Below, one piece after another: positions 23,986-31,243 of a DNA stretch of 40,698 nucleotides. The notes below the pieces were generated by a model that did not search any database, had not been told where the DNA came from, and saw only the letters and a list, made by a program, of their open reading frames with translations. Source of the DNA: Bryobacterales bacterium. GTDB lineage: Bacteria; Acidobacteriota; Terriglobia; Bryobacterales; Bryobacteraceae. Made by a program: the position numbers and the translations under genes. The DNA lies in the NCBI GenBank assembly GCA_020847975.1, contig JADLBD010000109.1, positions 1 through 40,698 of the forward strand, read 5' to 3'. Each line of letters begins with the position of its first letter. Positions within the stretch are counted from its first letter, which is position 1.

Positions 23986-25012
23986 TGTGGCGGATGGCTT
24001 CGGGCGCCCTCTCGCGGTCCATCGCTTCGAGTCGGAAGGTCCACTTCAGGGGCACCGTTTCGGGAGGATAGCAGAGCGTCTCGCTGCATGCCTGATAGCG
24101 GAGAGTCCCCTCGAAGGTGACCTGGTTTTCGGAGTTGGCAAGGGGCCGGACGGCGGCATCCTGCCCGACGGTCAAGTCGCGGACAATGTGCAACTTACCT
24201 TCAAACACCGGAACTTTTTCTTCAATCGCTTTCAAGTACAGGATCCGCGGAGTGGGGAAGGTCACGGGGTGGGGCTTGTAGCCCGGGGATTCGGGAAACT
24301 TCCAGTCCACGCCGTGGTAACCTTCGACTCCCGGCGCGTACAGATGGTAGCCGGGTGGGATGCCGACATCCACGGCTAGCAGGATTCGCTGCCCGCCGCG
24401 AATCACCGGGGTGCTGGCGGTGGTGGTGATCTTGACGTGCTTCGCCTTGGCCTCTCCGGGGGCGGCAGTTGGCGATAGTCCGTAGGCGCGGTCGAGAATT
24501 GCGGCCAGTGTCGGGCGCTCGCGGTAGTCCTCCTCGAAATACTTCGTTTGGAGGACGCCGGCGGCGTTGGCGACCAGGGTCACCGGGTAGGGCACGCCGT
24601 AAGCGAAGGTTCCCTGCTTCATGGATGTGTTCAGGATCCCGTATGCCCGGATGGTGTTCGACCCCTCATCCGACAGCAGCGGGTAGGTAATGTTTCGCCG
24701 GGCGGCAAAATTCCTGAGGATGGCTACGCTGTCGTAGCTCACTGCCGCGAGCCCGATTCCCTGCTTGCGCAATTGCTCGTAGTTTCGCTCCAACTCGACG
24801 AGTTGGGCCTTGCAGTACGGTCACCAGTCCGCCGAACGGAAAAACACGAGCATGAGTCCCCTGGGGCCTCGCAGTGACTCCAAGGTCTGTGTCTTGCCGT
24901 TTTGATCGGGCAGCGAGAAAGCGGGCATGGTTTCGCCCACCTTCACACCGGGGTCAGTGGGCAGATTCTGCGCCCAGAGGACGCCGGCCGATAGAAGGAG
25001 AAGAAAACGCAC
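23981..25012 (-). CDS. putative selenoprotein: UxxC redoxin fused to DsbD-alpha-like domain
   Basis: The frame runs from GTG 25012 to TAA 23981-23983 with a single in-frame UGA at 24823-24821 (residue 64). Residues 1-15 are a signal peptide (RFLLLLSAGVLWAQ). Residues 20-180 are an AhpC/TSA-type thioredoxin fold (VGETMPAFSLPDQNGKTQTL, LMLVFFRSADW, UGA, PYCKAQLVELERNY, GIGLAAVSYDS, YPLLSDEG). The UGA takes the place of the first Cys of the family's DWCPYC motif, giving UxxC with Cys67. Residues 192-330 resemble the periplasmic DsbD alpha domain, with the pair YQACSETLCYPP (Cys309, Cys314). A perfect hairpin lies 14-30 nt after the UGA, placed as a bacterial SECIS. The 343-residue product would be a periplasmic thiol/selenol oxidoreductase. 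It is last in an operon of four. The alternative is a nonsense mutation, but both halves are intact with no other lesion. Confidence 0.82.
24790..24823 (-). promoter_or_regulatory. UGA codon with candidate bacterial SECIS hairpin
   Basis: On the minus strand the UGA (24823-24821) is followed after 14 nt by CCAACUC, a 3-nt loop GUC and GAGUUGG (24806-24790). This is a perfect 7-bp stem. With one bulged A two further pairs (GC/GC) can form below. The loop starts with GU, 21 nt after the UGA, within the range described for bacterial SECIS elements recognised by SelB. Confidence 0.72.
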
Positions 25013-25041
25013 TACATCCAGTATGACGCGCGAGCGGGCCT

Positions 25042-26589
25042 TTATTCCCGCGACGCGGAAAAAATACGCAGCGCTTCTTCTCCGCGGACAAAGAACTGCC
25101 GTTTCTCCGATTCCGAGGGGAAGACGAGGGGGCCGGAGCGGTAATAGTCGAGTTCCGTTTTCCAACGCCGCCCAAGTTCCCGCCTCGCCTCGGGGTCCGG
25201 CGGAGTTCCGTCCCAGCGCAGATAGACGGGGTTGGTGTGAGCCTGCAAGGATCCGGAAGCAGTCCGCGCCGCCAGCCAGACGGGGCCGTTGGCGGGAACT
25301 TCCGCCTCGAGGCTGTTCCCTGCCCCGGAGGCGATCACTTTGCCATTGGCTACGATCTCCAATCGATCGAGGGGCAGGTAGAAGGAGGCCTCGGCGCTCA
25401 CCCGCCTGCCGCCCGGAGCCAGTTTCAGTTCGATGAGAGGGCCGTTGGTTACCATACCTTCCCCGCGGCGGACGCCCTGGGACCATGCTTCGTAGGCGGA
25501 GACGCCTGCTTTGGCCTTCACCATCATCCGTTCGGGACCGAGCAGAGGCAGCCAGCGGGACCACTCCTTTTCCCTGGTCCAATTGTTGAGCGCCACGGGG
25601 AAGTCGCTTCCGGCGACGCCCGTCACCTGGAAGCCGGCGTTGAGCAGTTGATACCACTGCCCGGTCTTGAGGCGGCCGAACTGAAACACTTCCACGAAGT
25701 CGATGCTTTTCAGGGCGAGATCCATGAGCAGGGTGGAATGCTTCTGGGAGCCGTCAAAGTGGGCGTAGCCGACGGTAGCGCCCACTTTCCGGCCCAGACC
25801 GAATAATACATAAGGATAGGGAAATGTTTCGGGCGAGTTTGCGTACGCCGATCCTACACTGAGGGGACGGATCATCTCGCGGCCTCCGAGCAGATTGACA
25901 TGTCCGAAGAACTCCGACCGCGATTCGTGGCCGGAGCGGATGGACCTTCCCGGCAGTTTCGCCTCGGCCTTCGGTCCAAAGCCGTATTGCCAGGCGGCAT
26001 CCATCTGGCGCTGCAACTGAAGGAAATTGGCGACGGAGAGATCCTCGGCTTCCATCCATTCAAGGAACACCTTGTCATCCAGGGCATCGCGCACGAGGTG
26101 GATGTGGTCGTCGCTCGAGAGCCACTCGCGCGAGGCTCCATGCGTCCAATCGTCCATTCTCAGCGTGATGCGGCTTGTTTCTCCGGCGCGAAGAGTAAAC
26201 TCCTGCACGGCGGGCTTGTAGAACAAGCCGCGGTAGGCCTCCAGGCGGTAGCTGCCTGGGGGCAGGTCAAATCCGGCCTGCCCTTTGAGCAGGAAGAAAT
26301 GCGAGATGTCGTTGCAGGTTACTTCGAGAGTCGAGGGGTCCGGAACGCGCCGCCAAAGCCGCTCCCTGTAGAACATATCCACGCGCAGGGGAAGCATTGC
26401 ATCGACGGGACTCAAACGAAACGGGCGCCCGTCTTTGAAGAGATACACGCGGGCGGGCATGACGGGTTCGGTGGCGAGTTCCAAACGTCCCGAGAGGCTG
26501 CGCAGTTGCGCAAAGGCAAGGGCCGCGAGGAAAGTCAGAGCGAGGGCTGCGCGTCGCACGCGAGGTAAGCGTATCACAACGCGCCTCAC
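25042..26589 (-). CDS. exported CehA/McbA-family (PHP-like) metallohydrolase
   Basis: GTG 26589 overlaps the TGA of the TPR gene (GTGA). GTG 26577 (GAGG 6 nt upstream) or GTG 26559 are possible alternatives. In the 515-residue product, a signal peptide (RRAALALTFLAALAFAQ) is followed by a beta-sandwich domain (about 30-160; PGSYRLEAYRGLFYKPAVQE). The metallohydrolase core carries DDHIHLV near residue 160 and later histidines (VGYAHFDGSQKHSTL) and Asp (VTGVAGSDFPVAL), as in CehA/McbA proteins. A C-terminal beta domain follows (RLEIVANGKVIASGAG). Relatives act on carbamate or phosphoester-like substrates, but most are uncharacterised. It lies 29 bp upstream of the putative selenoprotein in the same operon. 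Confidence 0.8.
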   Translation of the reverse strand: MRRVVIRLPRVRRAALALTFLAALAFAQLRSLSGRLELATEPVMPARVYLFKDGRPFRLSPVDAMLPLRVDMFYRERLWRRVPDPSTLEVTCNDISHFFLLKGQAGFDLPPGSYRLEAYRGLFYKPAVQEFTLRAGETSRITLRMDDWTHGASREWLSSDDHIHLVRDALDDKVFLEWMEAEDLSVANFLQLQRQMDAAWQYGFGPKAEAKLPGRSIRSGHESRSEFFGHVNLLGGREMIRPLSVGSAYANSPETFPYPYVLFGLGRKVGATVGYAHFDGSQKHSTLLMDLALKSIDFVEVFQFGRLKTGQWYQLLNAGFQVTGVAGSDFPVALNNWTREKEWSRWLPLLGPERMMVKAKAGVSAYEAWSQGVRRGEGMVTNGPLIELKLAPGGRRVSAEASFYLPLDRLEIVANGKVIASGAGNSLEAEVPANGPVWLAARTASGSLQAHTNPVYLRWDGTPPDPEARRELGRRWKTELDYYRSGPLVFPSESEKRQFFVRGEEALRIFSASRE

Positions 26590-27755
26590 TCTTTCCCGCG
26601 CTTATAGGGTGACGAGAGATACTTCCTGGCCTGCCCGGCGGCGTCCGAATCGGGCTCCAGATCCACACAACTGCGGTAGGCTTTCAACGCTTCGACCCGC
26701 TCCCCCTTCATGTCGTAGCACTGACCGAGGCGGAGGTAGGCGGTGGTGGAGGCGTTCAGATCGAGGTCGTTCACGTTCCTGACAGCCTTCTTCAATTCCG
26801 AGATGGCGTAGTCGTAATCGCGATACCAGAACAGGAGATTTCCGCGCGAGACATTGATCTTCTCCTCGGGCATGGCGGCGAATCCCGGCGTATTGGCGCG
26901 CTTGCGCTTCTCGAGTTCGGCCAGCGTTTCGAGCGCCTTCTGTTTGTCTCCCTCATCGGCGTACATCTGCACCATTTCGAGCAGGAACAAGTAATTCCGA
27001 GGATAGGCATGGAGCAACTCCTTCAGCAAAGGGATGGCATCCGCGGGACGCCGTTCCCGCCGGTAGATAGCGGCAAGGATGACCTTCGCGTCGTTGCGGT
27101 CCTGCTCGCCCTTCTCGGCCACCAGTTGCAGAGTCTTGATCCCCTCTTCCTTGTCGCCGCGGAATCCGATGAGGAAGCCGAGGATTTTGTAGTGCCAGGG
27201 GAGGCTGCCGACCACATAGTCGTGAACGCCCTGCACAAGACGCGCGTCGTAGTAATCCGGCTTGAGTTTCGTCACCCGATTTTGCAGTTTACGGGATGTC
27301 GTAATGTCGCGGAGAGCGTCCATCCAGGCCTTGCGCACGAGGAAGTTGTAGTTGGCGCGCAGTCCGTAAGCAATTCCTTGGGCGTACAATGCCTTGACGT
27401 CATCGGGCGATTTGTCGAGTGTAGCCTGGGTCAATTCGAGAGCTTTGGCGATGGAATCCTCGAGGAGTTTCCGGTTCGCGGGATTGGGTTTGAGTTTCTC
27501 GCGTTTGAGAAATGGATTGTTGCCGGTAACCAGTTCGCTTTCGAGCGATCCCGAGCGCAGCATTTCGCGGTAAAGAATTCCCTGTGACAGGGCATTGTAA
27601 GCATAGGGGTCGTTCGGATTCTTCGCGACCGCGCTCTGGAACGCGGCAATGGCCTGATCGAATTCGAGGTTGTAGAAGTGATCCCACCCCGTCGCCATGG
27701 AATCACCGGCGGCCTGCAGGCTTGCGGCGCCGACCAAACAGAGGAGAACAATCAC
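26586..27755 (-). CDS. exported tetratricopeptide-repeat protein
   Basis: The 389-residue protein starts at GTG 27755, 6 nt after the queG stop. The N-terminus is a short signal peptide (IVLLCLVGAASLQAAGDS). TPR units follow: WDHFYNLEFDQAIAAFQSAV, KNPNDPYAYNALSQGILYRE, a long helical insert (residues about 70-110), then DVKALYAQGIAYGLRANYNF, PADAIPLLKELLHAYPRN and a last unit TTAYLRLGQCYDMKGERVEA. The central HDYVVGSLPWHYKILGFLIG segment is hydrophobic and recalls acidobacterial TPR proteins annotated only as hypothetical. It is probably a periplasmic adaptor. Its stop overlaps the start of the CehA-like gene. Confidence 0.8.
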   Translation of the reverse strand: MIVLLCLVGAASLQAAGDSMATGWDHFYNLEFDQAIAAFQSAVAKNPNDPYAYNALSQGILYREMLRSGSLESELVTGNNPFLKREKLKPNPANRKLLEDSIAKALELTQATLDKSPDDVKALYAQGIAYGLRANYNFLVRKAWMDALRDITTSRKLQNRVTKLKPDYYDARLVQGVHDYVVGSLPWHYKILGFLIGFRGDKEEGIKTLQLVAEKGEQDRNDAKVILAAIYRRERRPADAIPLLKELLHAYPRNYLFLLEMVQMYADEGDKQKALETLAELEKRKRANTPGFAAMPEEKINVSRGNLLFWYRDYDYAISELKKAVRNVNDLDLNASTTAYLRLGQCYDMKGERVEALKAYRSCVDLEPDSDAAGQARKYLSSPYKRGKE

Positions 27756-27761
27756 TAGCCA

Positions 27762-28790
27762 CTATTGTAGTTGGCCCAGAGCCCAGCGGGCATGTTCGGC
27801 GATGACATCGTCGTTTGACTGAGCCAGGCGCTGTAACGGTGCGCGGAAACACGGGAGGCCGCTATTGCCCATGGCCACGGCAACGTTGCGCAGGAATCCG
27901 CGGTATCGCGCCCGCTCGACTGCGGAGCCGCGAAACATCTCCCGGAACTCTTTTTCCGTCACCGCGGCCAACTGCTCGAGGGGCGGGGATTCGAAGCGGG
28001 GGGAAAACGCGGGCTCCGCAGTGAGAGCGGCGCGGCGGTTCCAGGGGCAGACGTCCTGGCAGATGTCGCATCCGAACACGTGCCAGCCCATGCGCGCGCG
28101 GTGCTGCTCGTCAATGGGTCCATGAAGTTCGATGGTGAAATAAGAGATGCATAGCCGGGCATCGAGTTGCCAACCGTGCGGTCCAGGCACGAGCGCCCCG
28201 GTGGGGCAGGCATCGATGCAGCGCCGGCAGGTTCCGCAGCGGTCCGGCGCGGGGGTGTCGGGATCCAATTCGGCGGAAAGGAGCATTTCGCCGAGGAACA
28301 GCCAGGAACCGAGGTTCTGATTGATCAGGCAGGTGTTCCTGCCGATCCAGCCGAGACCGGCCATTCGCGCAAAGCTGCGCTCGAGCAGGGGGGCCGTGTC
28401 GACGCAGATGCGGTGCTCCACGCCGTCCATCTGTTCCGCCACTTTTTCCAGGCCCAGGCGAACAATCCGGTGGTAGTCGTCTCCCCAGGCGTAGCGGGAA
28501 ATCCACCCCAACTCGTGCGGCGTACGCGACGTGGAGTATGGCTGGGGGCCGTTGTAAACTTTGCCGACGCAGAGAACGGAACGCGCCGAGGGGAGCAGGT
28601 GCTTTGGATCCATGCGGAGGGCGGCGCGGTGGTCAGTGAGGTAGGACATCCGTCCGGCCATTCCGCGCCGGACCCAATGGTCGTAGCGCTGGTTGTCGGC
28701 GAGCGGTTCGGCGGCGGCAATTCCGGCGAGTTCGAAGCCGGCTTGGCGGGCCAGAGACTTCAGTTTTTGGGCCTGGAGGGAGGAAGCCAA
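27762..28790 (-). CDS. queG: epoxyqueuosine reductase
   Basis: TTG 28790 has AAAGGA 9 nt upstream. An upstream in-frame TTG at 28850 would add 20 residues. The 342-residue protein reduces epoxyqueuosine to queuosine in tRNA, using cobalamin and iron-sulfur clusters in the cytoplasm. Both ferredoxin-type motifs are intact (CGTCRRCIDACPTGAL and CDICQDVCPWN). The family segments RYAWGDDYHRIVRLGLEKVA and VDTAPLLERSFARMAGLGWI (with the presumed proton-donor Asp) are also intact. A HEAT-like C-terminus ends RNVAVAMGNSGLPCFRAPLQ. It heads a four-gene minus-strand operon with no other queuosine genes. Confidence 0.9.
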   Translation of the reverse strand: MASSLQAQKLKSLARQAGFELAGIAAAEPLADNQRYDHWVRRGMAGRMSYLTDHRAALRMDPKHLLPSARSVLCVGKVYNGPQPYSTSRTPHELGWISRYAWGDDYHRIVRLGLEKVAEQMDGVEHRICVDTAPLLERSFARMAGLGWIGRNTCLINQNLGSWLFLGEMLLSAELDPDTPAPDRCGTCRRCIDACPTGALVPGPHGWQLDARLCISYFTIELHGPIDEQHRARMGWHVFGCDICQDVCPWNRRAALTAEPAFSPRFESPPLEQLAAVTEKEFREMFRGSAVERARYRGFLRNVAVAMGNSGLPCFRAPLQRLAQSNDDVIAEHARWALGQLQ

Positions 28791-28850
28791 GTCACTGATT
28801 CCTTTGATACTATGCTCAAATGTACAATTAAGCGGCCAAGCCCCCTCCAA

Positions 28851-29042
28851 GACCCCGTCCCGTTCAATGCCTCATTTGGCCACACAACGCTGAAAATACG
28901 CATTTTGATTAATTGGCGTGGGACTTGGCGGTTCCTTTCGCTATACTGCCCACGTGGCACTCGTGTAGTAAGCCCTAAAGGTTAGTTTAACCATAGCGAC
29001 ATCCATCTGATCACGCACGGAGGATGAGGAGACTTAAAAGGA
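28851..29042. other. intergenic region between queG and radical SAM gene
   Basis: The gap is relatively AT-rich, as expected for divergent promoters. A TATACT box lies at 28940-28945 but has no -35 at correct spacing. The palindrome GGTTA-gtt-TAACC at 28980-28992 is a candidate operator in the leader of the radical SAM gene. AAAGGA abuts its ATG, with GGAGG and GAGGAG a little further upstream. Confidence 0.4.
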
Positions 29043-31157
29043 ATGCACAAACCGATCAAGTACGTGGAAAAAGCGGTTTCGTACACCGCCAATGCAGCTT
29101 GGGCCATCTATGACCGGCTCAACGCGATCCGCCCGAACCCTTCGTTCACCCCGAGGTGGTCTGACAAACCTCTGCTGAAGTCCTGGGAAAAAACGAAGCC
29201 GCCGCTGGGGTGGCCCCGTGAGACCGACTCTCTTTGCCCCAAGTGCGTTCCCGAGACCCGCAAGGAGATTCTGGACGGGAAGAAGGATTGGAAGGATCTG
29301 ATCCACGAAAAGGTGGGAGAGATCAAGGCACAGATCATCGAGCGCGATGGGAAGATCATGATGGTGAAGGAGTGTCCCATCCACGGCAAGTTCGAGGACA
29401 TCATGTCCATCGACACGGCGTTCTACAAGCACCTGGAAGAGTCATTCCCGGGACGCGACATCCGCGCACACAACGATGAAAAGCTGCACAACCACGGCTC
29501 CTCGACGGTTCGCCACGGACGGGGTTCCGTGCTCACGGTGGACCTGACGAACCGCTGCAACATGATGTGCGATCCCTGTTTCATGGACGCCAACCAGGTT
29601 GGCTTCGTGCATGAACTGACGTGGGATGACATCAAGCAGTTGCTTGACAACGCGATTACGATCAAGCCACGCCGGCAGATGTCGGTGCAGTTCTCGGGCG
29701 GTGAGCCGACGCTATCGCCGTACTTCCTGGACGCGATCCGCTACGCGCGCAAGGTCGGTTATCAGAGCGTCCAGGCGGCTACCAACGGCATCGAATTCGC
29801 GAAGAGTCCCGAGTTCTGCCGCCAGGCGGCGGAAGCGGGCCTGCGGTATGCCTACCTTCAGTTCGACGGTATCGGCAACGCGGCGAATTCCCACCGCGCG
29901 GTGGGCAACCTGTTTGATGTAAAGCTGCAAGCCATCGAGAACCTCTGGAACAACGGGGTGGACATCGTTCCGGTTACGACGATCATCAACGGCATCAATA
30001 ATCAGCAGGTGGGCCGCATTATTCAGTTCGCTCTCGACAACCCGAAGAAGATTCCGTTTCTCAGCTTCCAGCCGGTGTCGTTCACCGGCCGTGATGAGGC
30101 TATCTCAGACGAGCGGCGGAAGGCGCAGCGCTACACGCTTTCACACCTCGCCCATGACGTAAAGAATCAGTTGGGCATCGGCGAGCCGACTCGCGACTGG
30201 TTCCCGATCAGCTTCATCAGCACGTTCTCGGACTGGTCGGACCTGGTGAAAGGCCCCGAGGCGGACTGGGGCCAGTTGAGCTGCGGCTGCCACCCGAACT
30301 GCGGCGTGGGCACGGCCATCATGGTGGATAAGGAAACGAAGGAAGCCGCTCCGGTTACGGCGTTCCTCAATGCGGACCGCCTCGCCAAGGACGTCGCGCG
30401 GATCAATGACGGGGCGCGGAACAAGAAGCTCTCCATGTTCGCGATGGCGCTGGCCGTGGCGCGCAACTACGATCCGTTCATGTCCCCGAAGCACTTCAAG
30501 ATGACGGACCTGCTCAAGAAGTTTGATAAGACTTTCGGCGCCACGGGCAAGAACTACGGCCGCGTGGATGCCGGACGCAGCAGGAAAGACATCGACGCGC
30601 GCCGCCAGGACCGCTGGAACTTCCTCTTCATCGTGGGCATGTGGTTCCAGGATCTGTTCAACTACGACTTCCGGCGCACCGAGCAGTGCATCATCCCCTA
30701 CGCGACGCAGGAAGGGGAGATCAGCTTCTGCGCTTACAACACCGGCATCGGATGGCGGAACATCATCGAGAAGATGCACATGACGGCGACGTTGACCAAG
30801 TGGTACGGCGAGCGCGGCCGGCACGAAATCTTCGCGGGCGGCAAGGCGGTGAAGCTGGAAACCGCCGAGCACTCGATGACGCTGCGTGAGGACATCGTTA
30901 CCAAGGAAACGCAGAAGGACCTCGACAAGCTGGGCATCGCCAAGACGGCGCGCGAAGAGAAGATCCGCGCCCGGGACGCCAAGCTGACGCACCAGGATCC
31001 GAAGGACGCGGAGATGATGCGTCTGTATCGCAAACACGTGCTGAAGGAACCCGACAGTGTCGAGTTTGTGCCGCTGAGCACCATTTCTCCAACGAAACCG
31101 GCGCAGGCTCCCAAACCGAAACAGGCCGAGAAGGAAGTGGGCAGCTTCGGCGACTAG
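29043..31157 (+). CDS. radical SAM enzyme of the tetraether / membrane-spanning lipid synthase-like group (COG1964)
   Basis: The 704-residue protein starts at ATG 29043. An N-terminal rubredoxin-like section has CPKC (65, 68) and KECPIHG (111). The radical SAM motif is NRCNMMCDPCFM (Cys172, 176, 179), followed by the glycine motif SVQFSGGEPTLSPY. Further Cys groups (QLSCGCHPNCGVGTA near 425; TEQCIIPY and ISFCAYNTG near 560-575) could hold additional clusters. This layout matches COG1964 proteins such as archaeal MJ0619/Tes, which joins lipid tails to make tetraethers, and related enzymes proposed to build membrane-spanning lipids in bacteria. Acidobacteria are known for iso-diabolic acid, so the same role is plausible here. 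A charged tail of about 100 residues (EKIRARDAKLTHQDPKDAEM) is extra. The gene is monocistronic. The function is inferred from motif layout and not tested. Confidence 0.75.
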   Translation: MHKPIKYVEKAVSYTANAAWAIYDRLNAIRPNPSFTPRWSDKPLLKSWEKTKPPLGWPRETDSLCPKCVPETRKEILDGKKDWKDLIHEKVGEIKAQIIERDGKIMMVKECPIHGKFEDIMSIDTAFYKHLEESFPGRDIRAHNDEKLHNHGSSTVRHGRGSVLTVDLTNRCNMMCDPCFMDANQVGFVHELTWDDIKQLLDNAITIKPRRQMSVQFSGGEPTLSPYFLDAIRYARKVGYQSVQAATNGIEFAKSPEFCRQAAEAGLRYAYLQFDGIGNAANSHRAVGNLFDVKLQAIENLWNNGVDIVPVTTIINGINNQQVGRIIQFALDNPKKIPFLSFQPVSFTGRDEAISDERRKAQRYTLSHLAHDVKNQLGIGEPTRDWFPISFISTFSDWSDLVKGPEADWGQLSCGCHPNCGVGTAIMVDKETKEAAPVTAFLNADRLAKDVARINDGARNKKLSMFAMALAVARNYDPFMSPKHFKMTDLLKKFDKTFGATGKNYGRVDAGRSRKDIDARRQDRWNFLFIVGMWFQDLFNYDFRRTEQCIIPYATQEGEISFCAYNTGIGWRNIIEKMHMTATLTKWYGERGRHEIFAGGKAVKLETAEHSMTLREDIVTKETQKDLDKLGIAKTAREEKIRARDAKLTHQDPKDAEMMRLYRKHVLKEPDSVEFVPLSTISPTKPAQAPKPKQAEKEVGSFGD

Positions 31158-31178
31158 GTTCGCCGGAGGGCCTTGAAA

Positions 31179-31224
31179 AAAAGGGCCGCACGGGGCTTAT
31201 AGCTCCGGCGGCCTTTTCTTTTTG
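31179..31224 (+). terminator. intrinsic terminator after the radical SAM gene
   Basis: GGGCCGC-a-CGGGGCT pairs with AGCTCCGGCGGCC around a short TATA loop (one bulged A, one G-U), followed by TTTTCTTTTT. The preceding A-run makes it partly bidirectional, which suits the convergent esterase gene ending at 31244. Confidence 0.85.
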
Positions 31225-31243
31225 CAGAGTGAGGGATGCTCCG

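Noticed and set aside
24821..24823. UGA in the redoxin as a simple sequencing error or pseudogene
   Set aside because: Not excluded, but less likely. It is the only lesion, it falls exactly on the redox Cys codon, and a SECIS-like hairpin is at the right place.
28167..28985. Plus-strand frame of 272 codons opposite queG
   Set aside because: It is the complement of the conserved queG sequence and has no recognisable features.
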